A DNA stretch of 64,000 nucleotides, from the NCBI RefSeq assembly GCF_004777465.1, contig NZ_CP038462.1:744001-808000 (forward strand), written 5' to 3'. A program made the position numbers and the translations under genes. Under the pieces are notes generated by a model that saw nothing but the letters and a program-made list of their open reading frames with translations, had not been told where the DNA came from and did no database searches. Positions 53,823 through 63,129 of this stretch are shown here, piece by piece. The first letter of the stretch is position 1. Every line of letters starts with the position of its first letter. The DNA comes from Nocardioides daphniae. GTDB lineage: Bacteria; Actinomycetota; Actinomycetes; Propionibacteriales; Nocardioidaceae.

Positions 53823-56800
53823 GTGTTCACTGTCAAGCGTGCCGTTGCGGCCGTCCTCACCGTCGTCGTCCCACTCGCGGCCGTCCCGTGGATCTCCGGA
53901 TCCACGGCGGTGGCCGCCACACCGATCGCGAGTGCGGTGATCGGCACCAGCGTCGACACGGCTGCCGGCTCCTGCTGGGAGGTGAAGCAGAAGCGACCGT
54001 CCGCTGCCAACGGCAGCTACTGGCTGCTCACCCCGGCGATGTCGAAGCCGGCCCAGTTCTACTGCGACATGACCACCGATGGCGGTGGCTGGGTTCTGGT
54101 CGGCAAGGGTCGCGAGGGCTGGACGACCGACTACCTCGGCACAGGCGACGCGGCGGAGCTGCAGTCGCCCACGACGGTCCCGATGTCGTCGGCCACGCAC
54201 CAGCTCCCCTCGCCGGTGATCGACCAGCTCCTCAACAACAAGCGCGTCGACCAGCTCTCCGAGGGCGTCCGCGTACGCCGCGCGACCAACCGGGACGGCA
54301 CCTCGTGGCAGGAGGCCCGCATGCGGTTCTCCCGGAAGGGCCGCTGGACCTGGACCTTCGGCGCTGAGCACCCGCTCGCCGGATGGCAGCTCGGCACCTC
54401 GATCGGTTTCTCGGGGACCACGCCCACCTTCGGCATCGGTCAGTCGCTGTCGCGGATGGTCAACACCACCGACTCGTCCAAGCGCTTCATGATCGGGTTC
54501 GGCTACGGCACCCAGGTGGCGGGCTACACCGACCCCAGCAGCCACCTGTGGGCGGCGACCAACGGCGCGGGCGGCGCACTGCCCTACGCCCAGGTCTACC
54601 TGCGGCCGCGGGTCACCTCGACCGACGCGGGCTTCACTGCGATCCCCGACAGCGGCACCCCCAGGATCGAGCAACCCGAGGGCGTCGACTCCAACGCGTT
54701 GCCGTCGTCGTGGGGTGTCTCCGGCCTCAAGGGCAACACCGCCTCCGAGGGCAACGTGGAGGTCCAGGCCTTCACACAGTCCGGCTCGCGGATGTACGTC
54801 GGTGGCAACTTCCGGTACGTCCAGCGCGACGCCGCCGGGAGTGGTCAGGTCGAGCAGTCGTTCCTGGCCGCCTTCGACCTGGCCACCGGCGAGTGGGACC
54901 CGTCGTTCCGCCCGGTGCTCAACGAGCAGGTCAACGCGCTGGCCACCCTGCCCGACGGCAGCGTCGTGGCCGGCGGCAGCTTCAGCGAGGCAAACGGGGC
55001 GCCTGCGACCGCGATCGTGGCCCTCGACCCCCTCACCGGGGCGACCAAGCAGGGCTGGAACCTCAAGCTGGAGAACCGAATCACCGGCGGCGTGCTGCGG
55101 GTCCGCTCGCTCGACGTCACCAACGGCAAGCTCTACATCGGTGGCGCCCTGACGCACATGTCGGGCGGGCAGTACCCCAACCGGGCGATCTACACGAAGA
55201 ATGCGGGCCGCGTCGACGCCGCGACCGCGACGCCCAGCGCCGACTGGAACCCGGAGTTCAACGGCACCGTGATCGCGATGGACGGGTCGGACGACGCCGC
55301 CCGCCTCTACGCCGCCGGCCACTTCAGCACCTCGAAGACCTCCGCCGCGCTCCGGGTCGCTGCCGTCCTCACCGACGACGGGGCCCCGCTGGCCACCCCG
55401 GCCTGGACGCCCACGTGGAGCTCCACCGGGGCCAACTACCAGCAGGCGATCCGCCAGGTCGGCGACAAGGTCTTCTCCGGCGGCTCCGAGCACGCGCTCT
55501 TCCAGTACGACACGAGCACCTTCTCGCGCCTCTCGGGCAACATCACCAAGCAGGGGGGCGACTTCCAGTCCGCCGACTCCGACGGCGAGCTGCTGCTGGC
55601 CGGCTGCCACTGCGGCCAGTGGACCTACTCCAACGCCTACACCTGGTCGAGCATCGGCACCGGGTGGACCGAGGCCGACGCGATCCGGTGGGTCGGCGCG
55701 TGGGACGCCTCCACGGGGGCGTACGTCCCGAGCTTCAACCCCAGCTTCACCCTGCGCCTCGACTCGGGCATCTGGGCGGTCAAGACCGACACGGCCGGCA
55801 ACTTCTGGGTGGGCGGCGACATCGTCAACGTGCGCACGGCCAACGGGCGTGCCTTCTCGGGCGGCTTCGCCCGGTTCCGTCGCTCCGACTCCACCGCCCC
55901 TGACGCGCCCAGCGGCCTCACGGTGGCCGACGGGACGGCGGACACGGCCACCCTGACGTGGAACCCCGTCACCGACCCCGCCGGCGGCGTCCGCTACGAG
56001 CTCCTGCGCGACGACCGCACCGTCGCCTTCACCACCGAGGCCGGCACCCAGCTGACGGTGCCTCGCGTGGTCGGGGGTCGTTACTTCGTCCGGGCGGTCG
56101 ACCGCAAGGGCAACGTGAGCGCCTCGTCCCCGGTCCTGGTGATGCCGGCCGAGGTGCCCAACCAGGCACCCGTCGCCGCCTTCGCCAGCACGACCAAGGA
56201 CCTGACGGTCGACCTCGACGCCTCCACGTCCACCGACGACCGTGGGGTCACCTCGTACGCCTGGACGTTCGGCGACGGCGAGAGCGGCACCGGCGCGACG
56301 ACGAGCCACACGTACGCCGCGGGCGGCAGCCACGAGGTCACGCTGACGGTCACGGACGCCCAGGGGCTGACGTCGTCGGTGAGCCGGACCGTCGAGGTCA
56401 AGGCTCCCGACCCGCAGGTGATCGCGCTCGGCTCCGCCTGGCACTGGTACTACCAGGCGGCCGCGCCCGCGGCGACGTGGCGCAACCACGACTTCGACGA
56501 CGCCGCGTGGAGCTCGGGCAACGGGACGTTCGGCTGGGGAGCGCCCACGGTGGCCACTCGGATCGACGCCGCCTTCGCGTCCGAGACCGACCGGCCGGTC
56601 ACGGCGTACTTCCGCAAGTCCTTCCAGGTCGACGACCCCTCGCGCGTCGTCAGCCTGCGGCTGGACACGGTGGCCGACGACGGCGCCGTGGTCCACGTCA
56701 ACGGGGTCGAGGTGGCCCGGCAGAACATGGGGACCGGCGTGGTGGGACATACCACGTACGCCCAGACGGCGCGCCGCTACACGGCTGCGGCAGCCGATCC

Positions 56801-56930
56801 GCTCGTGGTCGAGGTGCCTCTTGGCCTCCTCCGTGCGGGCACCAACGTCGTGGCGGTGGAGACGCACGTCAACTACCGCAGGACGCCAGACCTGACCTTC
56901 GACCTGAAGGCCACCCTGGTCGCCCGCTGA
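53823..56930 (+). CDS. Large secreted protein: fibrinogen-like, beta-propeller, FN3, PKD
   Basis: This 1035-aa exported protein begins with a signal peptide (VKRAVAAVLTVVVPLAAVP). Residues about 45-240 resemble a fibrinogen-related domain (FYCDMTTDGGGWVLVGKG). Residues about 310-680 hold delta-60-like propeller blades (MYVGGNFRYV, VVAGGSFSEANG, LYIGGALTHMSGG, NFWVGGDIVN). An FN3 domain starts near 690 (DAPSGLTVADGTADTATLTW), a PKD domain near 785 (YAWTFGDGESGTG), and a C-terminal sandwich domain near 868 (VVHVNGVEVARQNM). GTG 53823 is chosen (GGGGGT site); ATG 53793 is possible. No anchor is seen. The exact function is unknown. Confidence 0.85.
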   Translation: MFTVKRAVAAVLTVVVPLAAVPWISGSTAVAATPIASAVIGTSVDTAAGSCWEVKQKRPSAANGSYWLLTPAMSKPAQFYCDMTTDGGGWVLVGKGREGWTTDYLGTGDAAELQSPTTVPMSSATHQLPSPVIDQLLNNKRVDQLSEGVRVRRATNRDGTSWQEARMRFSRKGRWTWTFGAEHPLAGWQLGTSIGFSGTTPTFGIGQSLSRMVNTTDSSKRFMIGFGYGTQVAGYTDPSSHLWAATNGAGGALPYAQVYLRPRVTSTDAGFTAIPDSGTPRIEQPEGVDSNALPSSWGVSGLKGNTASEGNVEVQAFTQSGSRMYVGGNFRYVQRDAAGSGQVEQSFLAAFDLATGEWDPSFRPVLNEQVNALATLPDGSVVAGGSFSEANGAPATAIVALDPLTGATKQGWNLKLENRITGGVLRVRSLDVTNGKLYIGGALTHMSGGQYPNRAIYTKNAGRVDAATATPSADWNPEFNGTVIAMDGSDDAARLYAAGHFSTSKTSAALRVAAVLTDDGAPLATPAWTPTWSSTGANYQQAIRQVGDKVFSGGSEHALFQYDTSTFSRLSGNITKQGGDFQSADSDGELLLAGCHCGQWTYSNAYTWSSIGTGWTEADAIRWVGAWDASTGAYVPSFNPSFTLRLDSGIWAVKTDTAGNFWVGGDIVNVRTANGRAFSGGFARFRRSDSTAPDAPSGLTVADGTADTATLTWNPVTDPAGGVRYELLRDDRTVAFTTEAGTQLTVPRVVGGRYFVRAVDRKGNVSASSPVLVMPAEVPNQAPVAAFASTTKDLTVDLDASTSTDDRGVTSYAWTFGDGESGTGATTSHTYAAGGSHEVTLTVTDAQGLTSSVSRTVEVKAPDPQVIALGSAWHWYYQAAAPAATWRNHDFDDAAWSSGNGTFGWGAPTVATRIDAAFASETDRPVTAYFRKSFQVDDPSRVVSLRLDTVADDGAVVHVNGVEVARQNMGTGVVGHTTYAQTARRYTAAAADPLVVEVPLGLLRAGTNVVAVETHVNYRRTPDLTFDLKATLVAR

Positions 56931-56965
56931 TGGAATCCATGGGTCGAGGAGAAGAGGTACCGAAG

Positions 56966-59900
56966 ATGAGTCGACGACTGACGCGCATGGCCATGGCCGC
57001 TGCGCTGGCGGTCCTGGTGGCCGTACCGGGGGCAGGAATCGTCGCTCCGACGCAGGCGGTCGTGGCGACGGCAGGAGACCCGGCTCCGGCCGCGGTCATC
57101 GGCAGTGCCCCCGAGCACGCCGCCGCCTCCTGCTTCGAGATCAAGGAGCTGCGTCCTGCGGCCCCCGACGGGGTGTACTGGCTGTACACGCCCCGGCTGA
57201 CCCAGCCGATGCAGTTCTACTGCGACCAGACCACCGACGGCGGTGGCTGGGTGCTGGTCGGCAAGGGCCGCGAGATGTGGAGCCTCAACTACAGCGGGCA
57301 GAACGGTCTCGCCGCCGACGGCAACACCTCCACCGCGATCCGCAGCCCCGAGCCGGGCGCCACGCTCAACAGCGCGACCCAGCTCGACGTCCGCACCGTC
57401 GACGGCCTGCTCAACGGCGCCGACGTCAGCACGCTCTCGATCGGCAACACCGGCGACGGGGTCAGGATCCGACGGGCCCTGAACGCCAACGGCCTCGCGT
57501 GGCAGGAGGTCCGGACCAGGTACCGCAGCATGAAGGGATGGTCCTGGAGCATCTTGGGCGCCGAGCACCCGCTCAACGGCTCGACCATCGGTGGGCTCAC
57601 CTTCACCAACGGCAACAACGCCAGCTACGGCATCTCGACCCTGGTCAACCGTGTCATCACAGGCGGTGGCCAGGCGCGCGGATGGCGCTACGGCTTCCGC
57701 TACGGGAGCCTGATCACCGGCCAGAACAACAACACCAGCTACCTGTGGGCCCCCACCAACGGTGGCGGCGAGGCCGCGCCCTACGCCCAGGTCTACCTGC
57801 GCCCGCGCGTCACCTCCTCTGCCTTCGAGGCGGTCCCCAACGGCGGCACGCCGGTGCGCGAGATCCCCAAGGGCCTGCGCGACACCGCCGACGTGATGCC
57901 CTGGGGCGTCAACGGGACCCGCGGCAGCACCTCCTCGGAGTACAACAAGGAGGTCCAGGCGTTCGCGGAGTCGGGCAACGTGATGTTCGTGGGTGGCAAC
58001 TTCCGCTACGTCCAGCGCGACAGCGGTGGCACCGGTCGGGTCGAGCAGTCCTACCTGGCCGCGTTCAACCGCACGACGGGTGAGTGGATCAGCAGCTTCC
58101 GCCCGCAGCTCAACGAACAGGTCCACTCCCTGACGGTGCTGCCCGACGGCACCCTGGTCGCGGGTGGTCTCTTCAGCCAGGCCAACGGCCAGCCGGCCAC
58201 CGCCCTGGTCGCCCTCGACCCGGTCACCGGGGCCACGAGGAGCGGCTGGAACGTCCGCGTCGAGAACAGGGTGACCGGTGGGGGCCTGCGCATCCTCACC
58301 ACCGAGTACCGCGACGGGTTCCTCTACTTCGGCGGCGCCCTGACCCACGTGGCCGGCGGCACCGCGCCGAGCACCTTCCGCTACGCGAAGAACCTGGCCC
58401 GGGTCGCGGTCCCGAGCTGGACCCCGAGCATCGCGTGGAACCCGGACCTCAACGGCACGGTCTTCGACGTCTCACCGTCGTCCTCGACGGCCAAGCTGTA
58501 CGCCTCCGGCTTCTTCACCACGGCGGGCGCGCTGACGGCGACCAGCGCGGCGGTGGTCTCGACCGCCGACGCCAGCCTGGTCTCGGCCTCGTGGAGCCCG
58601 ACCTGGTCGTCCACGAAGAGCTACCAGATGACGATCATCGAGGGCGACGACAACCGCTTCTACTCCGGCGGCTCCGAGCACCTGGTCTTCGGCTTCGACC
58701 GTGACACCTACGAGCGCAAGAGCGGCACGATCACCAAGAACTTCGGTGGTGACACCCAGTCGTCGGCGGCCTCGGACGACGGGCTGCTCTTCTTCGGCAG
58801 CCACTCCAACGAGTTCGTCTTCAACGACGCCTACCGGTGGCCCTCGATCGGCACGAGCTGGAGCGACGCGCACAACATCAAGTGGCTCGCCGTCTACGAC
58901 TCGGCGACGGGTCGCAACCTGCCGGCCTTCAGCCCGACGCTCAACATGCGCGCCGGCAGCGGCATCTGGGACATCGCCGTCGACTCCGACGGCAAGGTCT
59001 GGGCCGGTGGCGACGTGGCCAGCGTGGGCACGCCCAACGGAACGCGCTGGTCGGGCGGCTTCGCCCGCTTCCCGCGCAACGACGCGACGGCCCCGGGCAC
59101 CCCGGGCAACCTGCGCCGCGTCTCCTCGACCGCGACCACGGCGACGCTCGCCTGGAACGCCTCGTCCGGCACGCCGGCCCGCTACCAGGTGCTGCGCGAC
59201 GACCGGGTGATCGGCTACACCACGGGCACGCAGATCACGGTCCCGCTGGGCAGCGCGAACCGGTTCTTCGTCCGGGCCGTCGACGCGGCAGGCAACGCCA
59301 GTGCCTCCACGCCGGTGCTCAACCTGGACGCGATCCCGGCCAACCAGCTGCCGACCGCCAGCTTCACGGCGACCGTCTCCAGCCAGACCGTCCAGCTCGA
59401 CGCGGCCGCCTCGTCGGACCCCGACGGCGCGATCACCTCGTACGCCTGGACCTTCGGTGACGGCTCGACGGGCACCGGGGTCTCCCCGTCGCACACCTAC
59501 GCCGCCGGCGGCACCTACACGGTGCGGCTGACGGTCACCGACGACGCCGGAGCCACCGCCGTCGCGGAGCGCAGCGTCACCGTCGAGGAGCCGACCACGT
59601 CCACCACCCGGGTGGTCCCGTTCGGGTCGGAGTGGAAGTGGCGCTACGAGAGCACCGCCCCGGCGGCCGACTGGAAGAGCAACCCCGCCACCTCGGCAGG
59701 GTGGACCTCGGGGGCCGGCACGTTGGGCTGGGGCACCAGTCCGCTCGGGACGAAGATCGACGACGCCTTCGCGACGACGTCCGCCCGTCCGCTGACGGCC
59801 TACTTCACCAGGACGATCGAGATCTCCGACGTCACCAAGGTCGTCGACCTGAAGATCGACACGTGGGCCGACGACGGTGCGGTCTTCTACGTCAACGGTG

Positions 59901-60127
59901 TCGAGGTGGCCCGGCAGAACATGCCGGCCGGCACCATCACGCACGGTTCCTACGCGGTCTCGGCCCGCCAGACCACGGTGGCCCAGGCCAGCCCGGTCCG
60001 GGTCACGATCCCGGCCAGCGCCCTGCGCAACGGCACGAACCTGATCGCGGCGGAGAGCCACGTCAACTACCGTGCGACGCCCAACATGTCGTTCGACCTC
60101 GCCGCTGACCTCACGGTCAACAACTGA
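56966..60127 (+). CDS. Large secreted protein, tandem paralogue of the preceding gene
   Basis: A 1053-aa exported protein, 35 nt after its paralogue and with the same domain order: signal peptide (MAMAAALAVLVAVPGAGIVA), fibrinogen-like domain (FYCDQTTDGGGWVLVGKG), propeller blades (MFVGGNFRYV, LVAGGLFSQANG, LYFGGALTHVAGG, KVWAGGDVASVG), FN3 (GTPGNLRRVSSTATTATLAW), PKD (YAWTFGDGSTGTG) and the C-terminal sandwich (VFYVNGVEVARQNM). ATG 56966 follows GAGGAGAAGAGG. Sequence similarity to the neighbour is clear along the whole length but not identical, so the duplication is old. Probable cell-surface or polymer-associated role. Confidence 0.85.
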   Translation: MSRRLTRMAMAAALAVLVAVPGAGIVAPTQAVVATAGDPAPAAVIGSAPEHAAASCFEIKELRPAAPDGVYWLYTPRLTQPMQFYCDQTTDGGGWVLVGKGREMWSLNYSGQNGLAADGNTSTAIRSPEPGATLNSATQLDVRTVDGLLNGADVSTLSIGNTGDGVRIRRALNANGLAWQEVRTRYRSMKGWSWSILGAEHPLNGSTIGGLTFTNGNNASYGISTLVNRVITGGGQARGWRYGFRYGSLITGQNNNTSYLWAPTNGGGEAAPYAQVYLRPRVTSSAFEAVPNGGTPVREIPKGLRDTADVMPWGVNGTRGSTSSEYNKEVQAFAESGNVMFVGGNFRYVQRDSGGTGRVEQSYLAAFNRTTGEWISSFRPQLNEQVHSLTVLPDGTLVAGGLFSQANGQPATALVALDPVTGATRSGWNVRVENRVTGGGLRILTTEYRDGFLYFGGALTHVAGGTAPSTFRYAKNLARVAVPSWTPSIAWNPDLNGTVFDVSPSSSTAKLYASGFFTTAGALTATSAAVVSTADASLVSASWSPTWSSTKSYQMTIIEGDDNRFYSGGSEHLVFGFDRDTYERKSGTITKNFGGDTQSSAASDDGLLFFGSHSNEFVFNDAYRWPSIGTSWSDAHNIKWLAVYDSATGRNLPAFSPTLNMRAGSGIWDIAVDSDGKVWAGGDVASVGTPNGTRWSGGFARFPRNDATAPGTPGNLRRVSSTATTATLAWNASSGTPARYQVLRDDRVIGYTTGTQITVPLGSANRFFVRAVDAAGNASASTPVLNLDAIPANQLPTASFTATVSSQTVQLDAAASSDPDGAITSYAWTFGDGSTGTGVSPSHTYAAGGTYTVRLTVTDDAGATAVAERSVTVEEPTTSTTRVVPFGSEWKWRYESTAPAADWKSNPATSAGWTSGAGTLGWGTSPLGTKIDDAFATTSARPLTAYFTRTIEISDVTKVVDLKIDTWADDGAVFYVNGVEVARQNMPAGTITHGSYAVSARQTTVAQASPVRVTIPASALRNGTNLIAAESHVNYRATPNMSFDLAADLTVNN

Positions 60128-60169
60128 GGTCCGGACGGCCGAGGAGAGACGAAGAGCAGGAGGCTGGGG

Positions 60170-60758
60170 ATGAGGGAGCTGAGCGGGGTCCGTCGGGTGG
60201 CGGCGGAGTCCGTCTTCGCCCTCCGGCGGGCCTGGTACAGGACCCGCTACCCCAGCCTCACGCTCGGCAAGGACGTCCGCATCGTCGGACGCCTGCGGGT
60301 GCGGGGCGGCACGAAGGTCGTCCTGGGTGACCGTGTCCGCGTCCGCAAGCTCGTCCGGTTCAACGGGGGCGGGGTCGTCCACGTCGGCCCCGACACCCTG
60401 CTCAACGGCTGCTGGATCATGGCGTCGACGTCGGTGGAGATCGGCGCGCGGTGCCTGCTCTCCGACGGTGGCATCCTCGACACCGACTACCACAACCTCG
60501 ACCCCGAGACCCGGCACGATCCGCCCACGGACCGCACCCGTGCCCCGGTCGTCCTCGAGGACAACGTCTGGCTCGGCACCGCGTCCCTGGTGCTCAAGGG
60601 CACGCGCGTCGGGTGCGACAGCGTCGTGGCGGCGGGCGCCGTCGTACGCTGACGTGCCACCCCGCGTCGTGGTCTCTGGCAACCCTGCCGCCATCGTCAA
60701 GAAGTTCCCCGCCGCCCCTCAGCAGGCAGCCCCTGATCCAGAAGCTTCAGAAGACTGA
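60170..60758 (+). CDS. Hexapeptide-repeat acyltransferase (WcaF/LbH type), frameshifted
   Basis: This left-handed beta-helix acyltransferase (about 195 aa) probably O-acetylates a sugar of the polymer. Hexapeptide turns are readable in IVGRLRVRGGTKVVLGDRVR, STSVEIGARCLLSDGGIL and VVLEDNVWLGTASLVLKG. The catalytic histidine is in DTDYHNLDPETRH. The frame breaks near 60648, after VVAAGAVVR, and continues as DVPPRVVVSGNPAAIVKKFP to TGA 60756. ATG 60170 begins MRELSGVRR. It lies 43 nt after the second large secreted protein. Confidence 0.85.
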
Positions 60759-60774
60759 GCCAAAGGATGACGCC

Positions 60775-61515
60775 ATGGATGATCGACAGAAGCTGGAGAA
60801 CTACTTCGCTGAAGTGGACGCGAGTCAGGTCCGCCTGAAGTCCACCAAACCTTCCGACAGCAAGCTGCGGGTGGCCGCCAAGAGGCTGGTGCCCATGAGT
60901 CGCCGGAGCGCCGCCCGGATGGCGGTGACCAACGCGGTGCGCCCCTTCGAGCGGCGCAAGGCCGAGCGCATCGAGGCGACGACCCACCCGCTGCGCCTCC
61001 ACCTCGGGTCCGGCGGCGAGCACAAGGACGGCTGGATCAACATCGACTGCGTCGGTGACCCGGTGGAGCTGGCCTGGAACCTGGTCCACGGCATCCCGTT
61101 CAGTGACGGCTCCGCCCAGGCGATCTTCCACGAGCACCTCTTCGAGCACATCCCGTTGCAGGCGGGCCTCGGCCTGATGGACGAGTGCTTCCGAGTGCTC
61201 GAGCCGGGCGGCATCCTGCGCGTCGGCGTCCCCGACGCGGGTGCGCTCATCCGCTCCTACGTCGGCGACGGGGAGTACGTCGACGCCCTGCACCCGGGCC
61301 GCCCGACCCGGCTGCTCGGCGTCCAGGAGCTCTTCTACTGGCACGCGCACGTGACGATGTACGACGACGAGACGCTGGCGACGGTCTTCCGTGCCGGCGG
61401 CTTCCCCGACCCGGTGAAGCGGAAGTACCAGGACACCGACCTGGAGAAGGCCCCGGACACCCCGACGCGCGCGTCGCAGACGCTCTACATGGAGGCCCGT
61501 AAGCCGCTGTCCTGA
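60775..61515 (+). CDS. Class I SAM-dependent methyltransferase
   Basis: This 246-aa protein has the SAM motif I HLGSGGEHKDGWINIDCVGD (residue about 78) and the EH-type site FHEHLFEHIPLQAGLGLMDE, then LEPGGILRVGVPDAGALIR as motif IV-V. Such enzymes methylate sugars or lipids in glycan loci. The N-terminal 60 residues are basic and helical. ATG 60775 has an AAAGGATGA site. The C-terminus (TLYMEARKPLS) is complete. It is probably in one transcript with the acyltransferase. Confidence 0.88.
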   Translation: MDDRQKLENYFAEVDASQVRLKSTKPSDSKLRVAAKRLVPMSRRSAARMAVTNAVRPFERRKAERIEATTHPLRLHLGSGGEHKDGWINIDCVGDPVELAWNLVHGIPFSDGSAQAIFHEHLFEHIPLQAGLGLMDECFRVLEPGGILRVGVPDAGALIRSYVGDGEYVDALHPGRPTRLLGVQELFYWHAHVTMYDDETLATVFRAGGFPDPVKRKYQDTDLEKAPDTPTRASQTLYMEARKPLS

Positions 61516-61537
61516 CGGCAGAGGCTGCGCGCCGGGC

Positions 61538-63100
61538 TCAGGCTCGGGCCCGCACCTGGTCCAGCTTGAGGTGGCGCCGGTCGAGCACCAGGTAGGCGCC
61601 GAAGGCGACACCGCCCGCGGCGATGCCGACGGCCAGGGCGGGCGTGGTCTGGCCCAGGACGCTCGCCACCAGCAGCTGGGGGGCCGCCACGCAGACGGTC
61701 AACGCCGCCAGGACGCGCACGGCCGGGCGCCAGGGCAGCTTGACGTGCGTGGTCCGGCGGACCTGGACGGCGGCCAGGGCCGTGTCGAGCAGCATGCTCG
61801 CCGTCCAGGCCACCGCCGCGCCCTCGATGCCCCAGCGGGGCACCAGGACGAGGTTGGCGACGATGTTGACGGCCACGACCACCGACTTGTTGACCATCAC
61901 CAGGCCGCTGCGACCGGTCATGATCAGCAGCGTCTGGATGTTGCCCGCACCGACGAGCACCAGCGCACCCACGCAGAGCAACGTCATCGCGGGGCGCGCG
62001 CCGTCGAAGTCGTCGCCGAGCCAGCCGAGCACGACGGGGGAGAAGATCGCCAGGGTCACGTAGACCGGGCCTCCCAGCAGCAGCGCCCACCCGGCGGTGG
62101 CCGAGTAGAGCTCAGAGAGCGTCGTACGGTCGCCCGACCCGACCAGGGCGCTGAAGCGGGGGCCGACGGCGATCCGCAGCGCCGTGACCACGATGAAGCC
62201 GGCGAAGACGAAGCGGGCGGCGGCGCCGTACATGCCGGCGGCCGCCGCTCCGGCCAGCGCACCGACGATCAGCACGTCGGCCCAGACCAAGGTCTGGTCG
62301 AGGCCGTTGGAGACGGTGCGCGGCACGGCGAAGGTGAGGATGCGGCGTACGACGTCGCGGGAGGGCAGCAGCCGCTCGGAGGGCGCCGAGCGGCGGCGTA
62401 CGACGACCCACAGCGTCGCCAGCGAGACCAGCGCGCCGACCGCCCAGGGCAGGGTCCAGGCCGCGGTGACGGCCAGCGTGCCGGTGCCGAGCACGCCGGT
62501 GGCCAGGAGCAGCAGCCGCAGGCCGGGCACCAGGGTGCGGTCTATGACGGCGAAGGGGTAGACGGTGCCCAGGGCCCGCGTCCCGGCGACGAAGATCGTC
62601 AGCAGGACCGCTGCCACGAGGAACGGGGCCGCCAGGTCGAGGGTCGATCCGACCTCGTCGAGCGGCAGGAAGGTGGAGACGGCGTACCAGGCCAGGACCA
62701 CGAGGCACGACCACGCCAGGCCGATGAGCACCATGCCCACCAGCGCCGGACGGACCAGCTCGGGTTGCTCCTGGCGGAGCCGGGGGAGCAGCCAGATCGC
62801 GGCCGTGTCGAGGCCGAGGGCGCCGATGCTGAGGGCGATCGTGAAGACCGCCACCATCTGCAGCACCACGCCGGAGCCGTCGGCGCCCAGCAGTCGACCG
62901 AGGAGGATGACGAAGGCGAATCCCAGCAGGGCGCTCAGCGCCGAGCCGACGAGCACGACGGCGGCACCCCGCGCGGCTCGACCGAGCTCCTGGCTCGGCC
63001 TCTCCTCCGTGGTGCTGATGGCGGCGCCCCTCCCCCTGACGGACCCGATGGATGAGTCACCCCCCACCGGGCCGCGACCGTGCCTATAGTACAAGCGCAC
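61538..63100 (-). CDS. Oligosaccharide flippase (Wzx/MATE-type)
   Basis: This 520-aa membrane protein has about 12-14 helices, e.g. LLGFAFVILLGRLLGADGSG, SIGALGLDTAAIWLLPRL and MYGAAARFVFAGFIVVTAL. The family phrase VLIVGALAGAAAAGMYGAAA lies in the middle. It would move lipid-linked repeat units across the membrane. GTG 63100 is the longest start, but the segment up to residue 35 is charged and may be cytoplasmic. Convergent with the methyltransferase and divergent from the polymerase-like gene. Confidence 0.9.
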   Translation of the reverse strand: MRLYYRHGRGPVGGDSSIGSVRGRGAAISTTEERPSQELGRAARGAAVVLVGSALSALLGFAFVILLGRLLGADGSGVVLQMVAVFTIALSIGALGLDTAAIWLLPRLRQEQPELVRPALVGMVLIGLAWSCLVVLAWYAVSTFLPLDEVGSTLDLAAPFLVAAVLLTIFVAGTRALGTVYPFAVIDRTLVPGLRLLLLATGVLGTGTLAVTAAWTLPWAVGALVSLATLWVVVRRRSAPSERLLPSRDVVRRILTFAVPRTVSNGLDQTLVWADVLIVGALAGAAAAGMYGAAARFVFAGFIVVTALRIAVGPRFSALVGSGDRTTLSELYSATAGWALLLGGPVYVTLAIFSPVVLGWLGDDFDGARPAMTLLCVGALVLVGAGNIQTLLIMTGRSGLVMVNKSVVVAVNIVANLVLVPRWGIEGAAVAWTASMLLDTALAAVQVRRTTHVKLPWRPAVRVLAALTVCVAAPQLLVASVLGQTTPALAVGIAAGGVAFGAYLVLDRRHLKLDQVRARA

Positions 63101-63129
63101 TGACCCGCCCGCTTTGACTTGAGGTGCCC

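Noticed and set aside
53808..56867. Open minus-strand frame of 1019 codons opposite the first large secreted protein
   Set aside because: Very GC-rich codon use leaves the antisense frame open; the translation is low-complexity Arg/Gly/Val and has no family pattern, whereas the plus frame encodes clear domains.
58472..60700. Long minus-strand frame opposite the second large secreted protein
   Set aside because: Same cause; composition is shadow-like and it runs across two plus-strand genes.
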